Below are positions 1 to 7,759 of a stretch of DNA of 38,255 nucleotides, piece by piece. The notes beneath the pieces were generated by a model, which saw nothing but the letters and a program-made list of their open reading frames with translations, ran no database searches and was not told the DNA's origin. A program made the position numbers and the translations under genes. Position 1 is the stretch's first letter. Every line of letters begins with the position of its first letter. The stretch covers positions 1-38,255 of the forward strand of contig CAZQRO010000005.1 in assembly GCA_964595785.1 (NCBI GenBank), given 5' to 3'. The stretch comes from Bovifimicola sp964595785. GTDB taxonomy: Bacteria; Bacillota; Clostridia; Lachnospirales; Lachnospiraceae.

Positions 1-865
1 TAATTAATTCTTTCAGTTCTTCTACCGAAAAATTATAGTTATGATTGCAGAAATGACAATTCAACTCTATATCTTTTCCATCATTTATCATCTCTTCAAG
101 TTCCTTTCGACCAAGGCTTATTAGCACTTTTTTAACTCTTTCCTTTGAACAGTCACATTTAAATCCGGTCGGAATTTTATCAAGAATTTCAACTCCGAAT
201 TCTCCTAACACTTCATTTAGTATATCCTCCGGTGTCATTCCCTGTTCGAGTAATGTGGTTATGGAAGTAATCTTAGATATCTTTTCTTCAAGTACAGATA
301 CAATTTTTTCATCTGCAAATGGCATTAATTGGATAATAAAACCACCCGCCTGCTTAACTGTATTATTCTTCTCAATAAGAACACCTAATGCCACTGCTGA
401 TGGTACCTGTTCAGAAGAGGCAAAATAATATGTCAAATCTTCTGCTACTTCACTGGTAGTCAGTGCCACCTGGCTTACATAGGGTTCTTTCATACCCAAA
501 TCTTTTATAACCGTAAGCGTACCGTATCCGATAGCACCTCCAACGTCTAATTTGCCAAGATAATTTGGTGGAATTACTACATTGGGATTACCCGGATACC
601 CTTTGACAAATCCTTTTGAATCAGCGGTTACCGTAAGACCTCCAATAGGACCGTCACCTTTCATCATAACTGTCAGTATATCTTTCTCACCCTTCATCAT
701 GCAGCCCATCATCGCCGCTCCGGCAAGAAGTCTTCCAAGTGCTGCTGTTGCTACAGGACTTGTATTATGTGTATTTCTTGCAAACTCTGCCATTTCTCTT
801 GATGTTATTGCAAACGCTCTTATCTGGCTGTCTGCTGCTATTGCTCTTACTATATAATCTTCCAT
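1..865 (-). CDS. hslO: Hsp33 redox-regulated chaperone (3' end cut by window edge)
   Basis: Cytoplasmic holdase chaperone activated by oxidation. The minus-strand frame starts MEDYIVRAIA at 865 behind GGAGGTAAGAGCG and stays open to base 1, giving about 288 residues, close to the usual 290-295, so only the last few residues are missing. The N-terminal part has the family's GGLTV...GYPGNP pattern (about residues 74-93). The C-terminal zinc switch is complete: C237-x-C239 (in KCDCSKE) and C270-xx-C273 (CHFC), the four cysteines that bind Zn in the reduced form and make disulfides on oxidation. It lies 41 bases downstream of a methyltransferase gene on the same strand and is probably cotranscribed with it. 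The identification is secure; only the extreme C-terminus is unseen. Confidence 0.95.
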   Translation of the reverse strand, partial: MEDYIVRAIAADSQIRAFAITSREMAEFARNTHNTSPVATAALGRLLAGAAMMGCMMKGEKDILTVMMKGDGPIGGLTVTADSKGFVKGYPGNPNVVIPPNYLGKLDVGGAIGYGTLTVIKDLGMKEPYVSQVALTTSEVAEDLTYYFASSEQVPSAVALGVLIEKNNTVKQAGGFIIQLMPFADEKIVSVLEEKISKITSITTLLEQGMTPEDILNEVLGEFGVEILDKIPTGFKCDCSKERVKKVLISLGRKELEEMINDGKDIELNCHFCNHNYNFSVEELKELI

Positions 866-906
866 TTTTCGCTCTTACCTCCATGCATATGTTTTTTACT
901 TCAGAT

Positions 907-1662
907 TCAAATTGACTTACCATGTTCTCTGGCTATTACATATATTCTTTCGCTGTCTTCCTTTACCGGTTCTTTTGTAAATGCATCATATGCCGCTACG
1001 AATTCCATTCCGGCTTTATTAATCAGTGTTTTTATTTCATCGGTAGTATATGCCCTTTGCAAATGATTCTCTTCGTATTTATCATATTTGCCATCCTCAT
1101 CTTTTATAAATAAAGTCAAATTATATTCATTAATATTTTCTTCAGTATAGAATGAATTTTCCCAGATAAAACTTCCTTCATCACGATTTTCGGCTATTAC
1201 CTCATCACCTATCATTTCATATTTATGAATTGTATTCAAATCGAATATAAATACACCATTAATATCAAGATAATTGTTAACTAACTTAAATACTTCTAAT
1301 AAATCGTCTTCTTCTAATATATAATTAACAGAGTCGCAAATGCTTACAACTGCCCTCACGGTTCCATATAATTCAAATTCTCTCATATCCTGATTAAGAT
1401 AAAGTATGTCATTACCTGACTGCTCCCTTTTTTCCAAAGCAATGTTAAGCATTTCTTCAGAATTGTCTACTCCAATCATATCGTATCCGTTGTGAGCAAG
1501 AATTTCCGTAAGATTTCCCGTTCCACAGCCCAAATCAAGTACAATACCATCATTAATACTATATTCCCTCAGAAGTCCTGTCAGATATTTTCCCCATTCT
1601 TCATATGGAATGTTGTCCATAAATATATCGTAAACTTTTGCAAAATTTGAATATGCCTCCAT
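907..1662 (-). CDS. class I SAM-dependent methyltransferase
   Basis: 251-residue soluble protein with a Rossmann methyltransferase fold. Motif I is VLDLGCGTGN at residues 41-50, followed by an acidic residue of the second strand (GVDNSEEML) and the NQDMREFEL segment typical of motif II. The C-terminal half (residues about 150-235) holds the beta-rich insertion seen in Firmicute methyltransferases of the YqeM type that act on small molecules or tRNA-related substrates; the substrate cannot be read from the sequence. Start ATG at 1662 follows GAGGTGAAATATA. It is the first gene of a probable operon with hslO downstream and is divergent from the membrane protein gene at 1791. Confidence 0.85.
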   Translation of the reverse strand: MEAYSNFAKVYDIFMDNIPYEEWGKYLTGLLREYSINDGIVLDLGCGTGNLTEILAHNGYDMIGVDNSEEMLNIALEKREQSGNDILYLNQDMREFELYGTVRAVVSICDSVNYILEEDDLLEVFKLVNNYLDINGVFIFDLNTIHKYEMIGDEVIAENRDEGSFIWENSFYTEENINEYNLTLFIKDEDGKYDKYEENHLQRAYTTDEIKTLINKAGMEFVAAYDAFTKEPVKEDSERIYVIAREHGKSI

Positions 1663-1724
1663 TATATTTCACCTCAATCTTTGTTTCCTTAAAAATATAA
1701 CCCATTTTTTTAATAAAAGCAACC

Positions 1725-1753
1725 TTGATTATTATACAGGGGTAACGTATAAT
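1725..1753 (+). promoter_or_regulatory. predicted sigma-A promoter of the 1791 gene
   Basis: TTGATT at 1725-1730, a 17-base spacer, then TATAAT at 1748-1753. It points at the membrane protein gene starting at 1791, leaving a leader of roughly 30 bases. Confidence 0.6.
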
Positions 1754-1790
1754 CTTAATAGTTAATTTTTTGAAAGCCGAGGGATTTACG

Positions 1791-2783
1791 TTGAAAAAGA
1801 ATTTTATTTACAGATATATTAAAAAAATATGTTTTTTAAGTGCAGCAATATCTCTTACTGCCATTATTATAATTATTGTCATTGCTGTAAATATTCCTTT
1901 TTCTGATATTTTTTACCCTACTTACATATCTTATGCCACTTCAGCTTCCACAGTATACGATTCTGATGTTGAGTATATAGAAGTTACTCTTAATAATGCA
2001 AAATATACCGGATACGACTGTATTAAGCGCGGAAAAGTATATGGTTCATATTATTATTGTCTTGTCAATAATAGCTGCACATTTATTCTTGTGAAAAATT
2101 CTTCTAAAAATCCTCTTCCTGAAGTTCTAGACGACTATTCTATTAATGCAAGAATTATTCCTTCGGATTCTTTGTCTAAAAAAATGATCAGAGAACTTGC
2201 AGATGATTTGGGTTGGACTGAAGAGGGACTTAATAAGGTTGCTTCAAATGTTATTATAGATGAAACCTCTTATCATATGGATATATTTTTCTACCTCGCA
2301 ATCTGTCTTGGTACAATGGCTCTTATTCTTATAAGTTTTATTATTACTAATATTATTTATATAATAGTTCCATCTCTCTATCCATCATGCCTTTATTTCA
2401 ACAGACTTTCACACGGTCAGCATTCTATTGCCCATGTTGATTATGAATTAACCTCCCGTGTAATCCTGAAATCAGGTAATATTACTTTAACAGAAAATCA
2501 CATTGTGGCAACAAGCCTTTTTAATATTGAAATTGTACCAATCAGTAAAATTGTCTGGGCATATGAACACAGCACATGGCATCATTTTCTCTGGTTTAAA
2601 ATAAAACTCACATATACTCTTCATCTGTTATGCAGGCACCACATTTATATCTATTCTTCGCGTAATACCAAAGAAGATATTGACACTGTCATTCAATATC
2701 TGAAGGATAATTATCCAAACATAATTCTTGGATATTCTAAAGACAACAGAAAACTTGCATTAAAGAAAATCAAAAAAGTGTAA
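1791..2783 (+). CDS. unknown two-TM membrane protein
   Basis: I do not recognise this protein with certainty. The start is taken as TTG at 1791 because GAGGG at 1779-1783 sits 7 bases before it; an upstream TTG at 1770 has no ribosome binding site. The 330-residue product has a basic N-terminus, a TM segment at about residues 10-30, an outside domain of about 125 residues, a second TM (near FFYLAICLGTMALILISF), and a C-terminal cytoplasmic domain of about 115 residues. In that domain the pattern ILKSGNITLTENHIV ... IPISKIVWAYEH resembles the PH-like domains of small Clostridia membrane proteins (DUF6709-like), which is only a suggestion. The gene is single and closed by a strong bidirectional terminator. 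Confidence 0.7.
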   Translation: MKKNFIYRYIKKICFLSAAISLTAIIIIIVIAVNIPFSDIFYPTYISYATSASTVYDSDVEYIEVTLNNAKYTGYDCIKRGKVYGSYYYCLVNNSCTFILVKNSSKNPLPEVLDDYSINARIIPSDSLSKKMIRELADDLGWTEEGLNKVASNVIIDETSYHMDIFFYLAICLGTMALILISFIITNIIYIIVPSLYPSCLYFNRLSHGQHSIAHVDYELTSRVILKSGNITLTENHIVATSLFNIEIVPISKIVWAYEHSTWHHFLWFKIKLTYTLHLLCRHHIYIYSSRNTKEDIDTVIQYLKDNYPNIILGYSKDNRKLALKKIKKV

Positions 2784-2826
2784 ATATATATCCTGTCAAT
2801 TCAAGAATATATATTTACACTTTTCT
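2778..2826. terminator. bidirectional terminator
   Basis: A perfect 14-bp stem (2778-2791 with 2807-2820) and a 15-base loop, followed by TTTTCTATTT on the plus strand and by a T-run on the minus strand (the A-run just before 2778). It separates the convergent genes ending at 2783 and 2845. The left arm begins before and contains the stop codon of the plus-strand gene. Confidence 0.85.
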
Positions 2827-2844
2827 ATTTAAAACTGCTAAATA

Positions 2845-3363
2845 CTATTTTCCACAACAGAATTTATATTTCTTACCTGACCCGCAAGGACATAAATCAT
2901 TTCTGCCTACTTTTTTCTCTTTTACTACAGTATGTGAAATCTTCTGTTCTTTATATAACTCTTTTCTTCTGTCTTCTGAAAGGAGTTCATTCCACACTTC
3001 AAGTGTATATAACCATTCAGCCTTAGCTTCAACCATATTCTTATATAATAATTCTCTATCATAGCCAAGATTAACAACAGTATCTTCTGTCATTGTTTCA
3101 ATCGGATTCTCTTCTTTAAGACTTTCATTAATGCCATCTAGGAAACCTACCATAATAAGTAATTCAACTTCATACTTTTCAGCTAATTCTTTAACTGTTC
3201 CCATAACTACTTCATCAGGATTGGCAAGAATCTTTTCATAAATACCTTTTTCCAATACGAAATAATTCGCCCAAAATCTATCGCTTTCCTGCTTAGTTGC
3301 CTGTGCTGAATAAGCAATTCCTCTCCAAGTCTCTAACAAAGTAAGTTCTTTTTGTTCTTCCAT
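2845..3363 (-). CDS. SEC-C zinc-motif protein
   Basis: 172-residue soluble protein. The last 21 residues are a SEC-C zinc finger, VGRNDLCPCGSGKKYKFCCG, with C158, C160, C169 and C170; the same module ends SecA and many small proteins and serves as a metal-binding protein-interaction tag. The first 130 residues are helical and specific to this subfamily, without a recognised catalytic motif. The ATG at 3375 is probably not the start: GGAGG lies inside its first codons and is correctly spaced for the ATG at 3363. A good promoter lies at 3429-3457 and a perfect inverted repeat lies in the leader. Function unknown; a role as an accessory factor of SecA or of a protease is only inference. Confidence 0.8.
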   Translation of the reverse strand: MEEQKELTLLETWRGIAYSAQATKQESDRFWANYFVLEKGIYEKILANPDEVVMGTVKELAEKYEVELLIMVGFLDGINESLKEENPIETMTEDTVVNLGYDRELLYKNMVEAKAEWLYTLEVWNELLSEDRRKELYKEQKISHTVVKEKKVGRNDLCPCGSGKKYKFCCGK

Positions 3364-3381
3364 TTTAACCTCCATTTTAAC

Positions 3382-3405
3382 ATAAATTGTTCTGCCACAA
3401 TTTAT
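3382..3405. promoter_or_regulatory. inverted repeat in the leader of the SEC-C gene
   Basis: ATAAATTGT (3382-3390) and ACAATTTAT (3397-3405) form a perfect 9-bp inverted repeat around a 6-base centre. It lies between the predicted -10 box (3429-3434) and the ribosome binding site, so it could be an operator or an RNA hairpin. The rest of 3458-3640 is low-complexity AT-rich sequence in which I see no gene. Confidence 0.5.
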
Positions 3406-3428
3406 CGTATAAATTCTTACAAAGCAAT

Positions 3429-3457
3429 ATTATATCGCAACTGCTGTCTTTTTTCAA
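3429..3457 (-). promoter_or_regulatory. predicted sigma-A promoter of the SEC-C gene
   Basis: On the minus strand TTGAAA (3452-3457), a 17-base spacer and a perfect TATAAT (3429-3434), about 65 bases before the chosen start at 3363. Confidence 0.65.
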
Positions 3458-3640
3458 CCTTAGAGTTTTGCACTTTAAAATCTGTGTTTAATTTAATACT
3501 TTGAATTGTTATTTACTTTAAATAATTATTTATTTTAATAATCATTTACTTTGAATAATATTTTCATTTCCGGAAATACTATTATTGTATTACTAAAGCA
3601 TAATACAAAATACTTATCCTCCCCTTTTAACAGGCAGTCA

Positions 3641-4981
3641 TTATTTGACTGTCTGTTTTTTTTGATTCTTCTCGCTGTACATTCTTTTATCTGCATCATC
3701 AAACATCTCTGTTAATGTTTTATTACCACACGAAGTAATTCCCACACTGAATTCAGCACTTACCTTGCCATCTTCTAGTATGTCATCTGCATATTTTCTC
3801 AATGTTTCAATTCTAAGATAAAGTTCCCCGCTCGTAATATCATGTGCAAATATTATAAATTCATCTCCGCCAAATCTAATGATAATTCCGTTTTTATCAA
3901 GCAGTTCTATTACCTTCTGAGTTAATTTTTTTAAGACAAGGTCCCCTGTCCTATGTCCGAAATTATCATTTATCATCTTAAAATTATCCATATCAACCAT
4001 AACTAAATATGATTCTATATTATGATTTTCTTTTAGAAATTTATCTATTCTTGCATAACCTTCTTCTCTTATATATGCCCCTGTAAGACTGTCTACAACA
4101 AGTGAACCGTTCCTTTTACTATTCTCGATTATCTCATCATTAATGTTATATATTCTGCCCATTACACTGATTATTCTGCCTGATTTATCCGTAACACTTG
4201 AATAGTATGTTCTGTGCCATTGGTATCCTCTTCCTGATACTTCACTGAGATATTCTATCTTATCCTTTGTACAAACCTTACAGGCATGCAGCAAAGTTTC
4301 TTTAAACATTTTAATATGCATCTTATGCACTAATGGATTTTTTTCAAATATTTCTAAATAATTATTAATTATTTTTCGTTCATGATTTCCAGGAAAATTA
4401 TATGAAAATATCATAATATCCTCACTCGGAATATACTCAAAAAGTAATGCTTCTACAGTTTCCTCTAAAATCCTGTATCTCTGTCTTTCAATTTCTAATT
4501 CATCCTTTATTTTCTTTAATTCTTTAAGATTTTCAAATTCTTTCATTTCACCAGTAACTTCATTAATACTTGCTAAAAAGACCGGCCATTTCTCATCTGT
4601 ATATTCAATTGGAAATCCTTTAATTCTGAACCATGCAATACTCTTATCACACTTAACCCTCCGGCAGATATCATCAAATTCCTTATGATTTATAATTGAC
4701 TCTCTTGCCTTTTCTAAAATTCTGTCAACGTCTTTTTTAGAAATTGTTGTTGTTACATTATACACATTTTCTGCGTAATCTTCTTTGCTAAATCCAATTA
4801 TATGAAAATACTCATCACTAAGGTATAATGCCTCTATTCTTTGATTATCCACAATGCGAAAAAGACATATAGCTACCGTAAGATTCTCAATTATATTCTC
4901 AAGAACCTTCTCTGAATTCTCACCTAATAAGGACAATCTTTTCACATCATTAATTTCATATTCTAAATATTCTTCTTTCAT
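3641..4981 (-). CDS. PAS-GGDEF diguanylate cyclase
   Basis: 446-residue cytoplasmic sensor enzyme that should make cyclic di-GMP from GTP. There is no signal peptide or membrane segment. Residues about 25-140 look like a PAS domain (RIEALYLSDEYFHIIGFS, then a PAC-like FRIKGFPIEY), followed by a coiled-coil linker (about 148-172), a second sensor-like region (to about 290), and a GGDEF domain in the last 150 residues. The active-site GGDEF is intact at 371-375 and is preceded by LVMVDMDNFKMINDNFGH, the metal and nucleotide region. The inhibitory RxxD I-site is absent (DKNG in its place), so product inhibition is probably weak. Start ATG at 4981 follows AGGGAAGG, and a promoter is seen at 5020-5048. 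The input signal is unknown. Confidence 0.88.
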   Translation of the reverse strand: MKEEYLEYEINDVKRLSLLGENSEKVLENIIENLTVAICLFRIVDNQRIEALYLSDEYFHIIGFSKEDYAENVYNVTTTISKKDVDRILEKARESIINHKEFDDICRRVKCDKSIAWFRIKGFPIEYTDEKWPVFLASINEVTGEMKEFENLKELKKIKDELEIERQRYRILEETVEALLFEYIPSEDIMIFSYNFPGNHERKIINNYLEIFEKNPLVHKMHIKMFKETLLHACKVCTKDKIEYLSEVSGRGYQWHRTYYSSVTDKSGRIISVMGRIYNINDEIIENSKRNGSLVVDSLTGAYIREEGYARIDKFLKENHNIESYLVMVDMDNFKMINDNFGHRTGDLVLKKLTQKVIELLDKNGIIIRFGGDEFIIFAHDITSGELYLRIETLRKYADDILEDGKVSAEFSVGITSCGNKTLTEMFDDADKRMYSEKNQKKQTVK

Positions 4982-5019
4982 AACCTTCCCTGCTATCTTA
5001 AAATTTATATTACAAATAC

Positions 5020-5048
5020 ATTATAACATTCCATAATATTTCATTCAA
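5020..5048 (-). promoter_or_regulatory. predicted sigma-A promoter of the diguanylate cyclase gene
   Basis: TTGAAT (5043-5048), a 17-base spacer and TATAAT (5020-5025) on the minus strand, about 40 bases from the start codon at 4981. Confidence 0.65.
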
Positions 5049-5055
5049 GACTAAT

Positions 5056-5130
5056 TGTCATCTATTCGCTTTTCTTGTCGTATACTGTCAGGCACTTTTT
5101 AGTCGTCTTGTGTCGAGTAGTGTCGAACGT
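5056..5130. promoter_or_regulatory. helically phased TGTCG direct repeats (putative activator site)
   Basis: TGTCA/G pentamers begin at 5056, 5076, 5086, 5111 and 5121, with AGTCG at 5101, so most copies are 10 or 20 bases apart. The array ends 9 bases before the -35 box of the plus-strand promoter (5140) and starts just behind the minus-strand -35 box (5043-5048). Direct repeats on one face of the helix next to a weak -35 are typical of OmpR/PhoP-class response-regulator sites; the regulator itself is not identified. Confidence 0.5.
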
Positions 5131-5139
5131 AAACTTTTC

Positions 5140-5168
5140 TTGTAATTATACTAATAATAACTTATAAT
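5140..5168 (+). promoter_or_regulatory. predicted promoter of the 85-residue membrane protein gene
   Basis: TTGTAA (5140-5145), a 17-base spacer and a perfect TATAAT (5163-5168). The non-consensus -35 and the adjacent TGTCG repeats suggest an activator-dependent promoter. Confidence 0.6.
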
Positions 5169-5215
5169 AGTTATTAATGTTTATTGATAATTAAACTTGA
5201 AAGGTACAATCATTT

Positions 5216-5473
5216 ATGGATAATAAATTCAAAAAATTCAAACAAATACTGGCAATACTTGCAGTTGCCTTAATTCTTTTGCTTTACGTTATCACTCTTG
5301 TTCTATCACTAATGAACAACTCCTATACTCACAAATTTTTCAATGCATCATTATTTGCCACATTCTTTATACCAATTATGATTTATCTTATTATCTGGAT
5401 TGCTAAAGTGTTCCGCAGTTATAATCCAAATGATGAGTCAAATCAGAATATTCATAAAAAACATGATAAATAA
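5216..5473 (+). CDS. small two-TM membrane protein, unknown function
   Basis: 85 residues starting MDNKFKKFKQ, with two hydrophobic segments (about residues 11-32 and 44-67) joined by a short polar turn (NNSYTHKF) and ending in a charged Asn/His/Lys-rich tail. No family is recognised. The ribosome binding site is weak (GAAAGG about 11 bases ahead), but a good promoter stands upstream and a strong terminator follows, so this is a complete single-gene unit. The phased repeats before its promoter suggest it is switched by a DNA-binding activator. Real gene likely; function open. Confidence 0.7.
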   Translation: MDNKFKKFKQILAILAVALILLLYVITLVLSLMNNSYTHKFFNASLFATFFIPIMIYLIIWIAKVFRSYNPNDESNQNIHKKHDK

Positions 5474-5478
5474 AATAA

Positions 5479-5526
5479 ATGGGGTCTTTATTTTATGGTT
5501 TGCCATAAAATAAAAACTCCATTTTT
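5479..5526. terminator. bidirectional terminator
   Basis: A 20-bp stem with two imperfect pairs (5479-5498 with 5503-5522) and a 4-base loop, then a T-run. It serves the convergent genes ending at 5473 (plus) and 5558 (deoC, minus). Confidence 0.85.
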
Positions 5527-5557
5527 ATATTTTCACATTATTATTAATGATTACAAA

Positions 5558-6187
5558 TCATACTAATAATTTACTTGTTCCAAGTCTCGAAGCACCTGCT
5601 TCAATCATTGCATTCGCGGTTTTCATATCTCTTATTCCGCCTGATGCCTTTACTTTCATGTTTTCGCCGACTGTCTCTTTCATTAATCTGACATCCTCTT
5701 CTTTAGCACCTCCTGTACTAAATCCCGTGGAAGTCTTTACAAAATCCGCTTCAGCTATTTTCGCAAGTTCACATGCCTTTACTTTCTCTTCATCTGTTAA
5801 AAGACACGTTTCTATAATTACTTTAAGAATTTTACCCATGCATTCTTTTCTTACTGATTTTATATCTGAAAGTACATAATCATAATCTTTATCTTTCAAG
5901 GCTCCAATATTTATTACCATATCTATTTCATCTGCTCCATCTTCAACTGCCTTAGATGTTTCAAATGCTTTCACTTCACTGCTTACTGCTCCTAAGGGAA
6001 AGCCTACAACTGTACAAGTTTTTACACCGGTTCCTCTAAGTAAATCTGATACCATTTTTGTACGATACTGGTTAACACAAACAGAGGCTAATCCAAAGCG
6101 GACTGCCTCCGTTACAACTTCGTTCACCTGTGTTAAATCAGCATCCGGTTTTAAAATGGTATGGTCAAAATATTTTGCTCTGTCCAT
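5558..6187 (-). CDS. deoC: deoxyribose-phosphate aldolase
   Basis: Cleaves 2-deoxyribose 5-phosphate to glyceraldehyde 3-phosphate and acetaldehyde in deoxynucleoside catabolism. The 209-residue TIM barrel is full length for the short bacterial form. Visible landmarks are FDHTILKP near the N-terminus, the EIDMVIN strand (about 87-93), the Schiff-base lysine K151 in VKTSTGF, and the second catalytic lysine K180 in VKASGGIR. The C-terminus is GTSKLLV. Start at 6187 follows GGAGAATTTGAA. It lies 64 bases downstream of purA on the same strand with no terminator visible between them, so cotranscription is likely. No deoR, deoB or pyn genes are nearby. Confidence 0.96.
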   Translation of the reverse strand: MDRAKYFDHTILKPDADLTQVNEVVTEAVRFGLASVCVNQYRTKMVSDLLRGTGVKTCTVVGFPLGAVSSEVKAFETSKAVEDGADEIDMVINIGALKDKDYDYVLSDIKSVRKECMGKILKVIIETCLLTDEEKVKACELAKIAEADFVKTSTGFSTGGAKEEDVRLMKETVGENMKVKASGGIRDMKTANAMIEAGASRLGTSKLLV

Positions 6188-6251
6188 TTCAAATTCTCCA
6201 TTCTGAATATATTAACATTAAAGGTCAATTTTATTATCTGCATTACATTTG

Positions 6252-7526
6252 TTATCTGTATATTATCTCATGTCTTTCAGGACCATTTGATACCATCTTA
6301 ACAGGTACTTCAAGTTCCTTTTCTATAAATTCAACATATTTTCTGCAATTTTCAGGCAAATCTTCGTATTTTGTGATTCCTCTTATCTCTGATTTCCAGC
6401 CTGGCAATGTCTCATATACCGGTTTTGCTTTTGCAAGTTCAACTGTTGTAGGAAAATCTTTTGTAACTTTTCCATCAATTTCATAGCCGACACATACTTT
6501 GATTTCATCTAAGTAACCTAATACATCGATTACAGTAAGCGCAGCCTGTGTGGTTCCTTGAATCTTACAGCCATATCTCGATGCAACACAGTCAAACCAT
6601 CCCATTCTTCTTGGACGTCCTGTTGTCGCTCCAAATTCACCGCCATCACCACCGCGGCGTCTTAACTCATCTGCTTCTTCACCAAATATTTCACTAACGA
6701 ATTCTCCTGCTCCAACGGCACTTGAATAGGCTTTAACTACCGTTACAATATCTTTAATTTCATATGGTGGTATTCCTGCTCCAATTGCTCCATAAGCAGC
6801 TAATGTTGAAGATGAAGTTACCATTGGATATATACCAAAATCAGGATCCTTTAATGAACCTAACTGACCTTCTAATAAAATGTTCTTGCCTTCTTTAATT
6901 GCATTGTGAAGATATGTTACTGTATCGCATACATAAGGTTCAATCATTTCCTTATATTCCTTTAATGTTGCAAGCAATTCCTTTGGCTCAATTATAGGTT
7001 TATGATACATATGCTCCAAGATAATATTTTTCTGTTCACATACTCTGTTTACTTTTTCCTCAAGCAATTCATCATCAAATAACTCCGATACCTGAAAACC
7101 AATTTTTGCGTATTTATCTGAATAAAACGGTGCTATACCTGACTTAGTTGAACCGAAAGAATTCTTTCCTAATCTTTCTTCTTCATACTGGTCAAATAAA
7201 ATGTGGTAAGGCATAAGTATCTGTGCTCTGTTTGAAACGAGTATTTTAGGCTTTGGTACACCTTTACTGACAATCTCATTAACTTCCTTTACAAGATAAG
7301 GAATATTAAGTGCAACGCCATTTCCAATTATTGATGTTGTATGATTATAAAATACACCTGACGGTAAAAGATGTAATGCAAATTTACCATAATCATTAAT
7401 TATAGTATGACCTGCATTGCTTCCACCCTGAAATCTGATAATAATGTCAGAATTCTCAGCAAGCATATCTGTAATCTTACCCTTTCCTTCATCGCCCCAA
7501 CAAGCTCCAACAATTGCTCTAACCAT
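6252..7526 (-). CDS. purA: adenylosuccinate synthetase
   Basis: Joins IMP and aspartate using GTP in the first committed step to AMP. The product has 424 residues from ATG 7526, chosen because AAGGAGG sits 8 bases before it and because the family begins with this VRAIVGACWGDEGKGK segment; an upstream ATG at 7562 has no ribosome binding site and would add 12 unrelated residues. Landmarks: the phosphate loop GDEGKGK with the catalytic Asp, GGSNAGHT with the catalytic His, SIIGNGV, and the IMP/Asp-binding GRPRRMGWFD. All key residues are present. A promoter and an inverted repeat lie upstream, and deoC follows. No other pur genes are in the window. Confidence 0.97.
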   Translation of the reverse strand: MVRAIVGACWGDEGKGKITDMLAENSDIIIRFQGGSNAGHTIINDYGKFALHLLPSGVFYNHTTSIIGNGVALNIPYLVKEVNEIVSKGVPKPKILVSNRAQILMPYHILFDQYEEERLGKNSFGSTKSGIAPFYSDKYAKIGFQVSELFDDELLEEKVNRVCEQKNIILEHMYHKPIIEPKELLATLKEYKEMIEPYVCDTVTYLHNAIKEGKNILLEGQLGSLKDPDFGIYPMVTSSSTLAAYGAIGAGIPPYEIKDIVTVVKAYSSAVGAGEFVSEIFGEEADELRRRGGDGGEFGATTGRPRRMGWFDCVASRYGCKIQGTTQAALTVIDVLGYLDEIKVCVGYEIDGKVTKDFPTTVELAKAKPVYETLPGWKSEIRGITKYEDLPENCRKYVEFIEKELEVPVKMVSNGPERHEIIYR

Positions 7527-7573
7527 AGTGATATCCTCCTTAACACCTGCACTCATTCGCATTTATTAAAAAA

Positions 7574-7634
7574 GTGCCATATTAACATTTTTATTTGACA
7601 GTTTTATCTGCCATTTACTATGTTAATATAGCAC
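7574..7634. promoter_or_regulatory. spaced inverted repeat at the purA promoter
   Basis: GTGCCATATTAAC (7574-7586) and GTTAATATAGCAC (7622-7634) form an inverted repeat of 13 bp with one mismatch and a 35-base gap. The distal arm covers the predicted -10 box, so the arms are better seen as a paired operator than as an RNA hairpin. They do not look like the classic Bacillus PurBox. Confidence 0.4.
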
Positions 7635-7653
7635 ATTCTCTTTTATAAGTAAA
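7625..7653 (-). promoter_or_regulatory. predicted purA promoter
   Basis: Minus-strand TTTACT (7648-7653), 17-base spacer, TATATT (7625-7630). Both boxes are imperfect; the leader to the purA start would be about 90 bases. Confidence 0.45.
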
Positions 7654-7759
7654 TTCAATAATATTTATGCTTTGCATAACCTTTACTTATATAAGCTTTT
7701 ATTCTGACTTATAAATGTCATGTTCTTAACTTCCATATTTATATTATTCACCTTATATA

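Noticed and set aside
582..857. Plus-strand frame inside hslO
   Set aside because: No ribosome binding site; the minus strand carries a clear Hsp33 protein.
3470..3590. Repeated ATTTACTTTGAATAAT-like words
   Set aside because: Low-complexity AT-rich sequence; the copies are irregular and give no array or site that can be defended.
3630..3662. Hairpin at the 3' end of the diguanylate cyclase gene as its terminator
   Set aside because: The T-run lies on the plus strand, inside the gene's last codons; on the minus strand no proper T-run follows, and no plus-strand gene reads into it.
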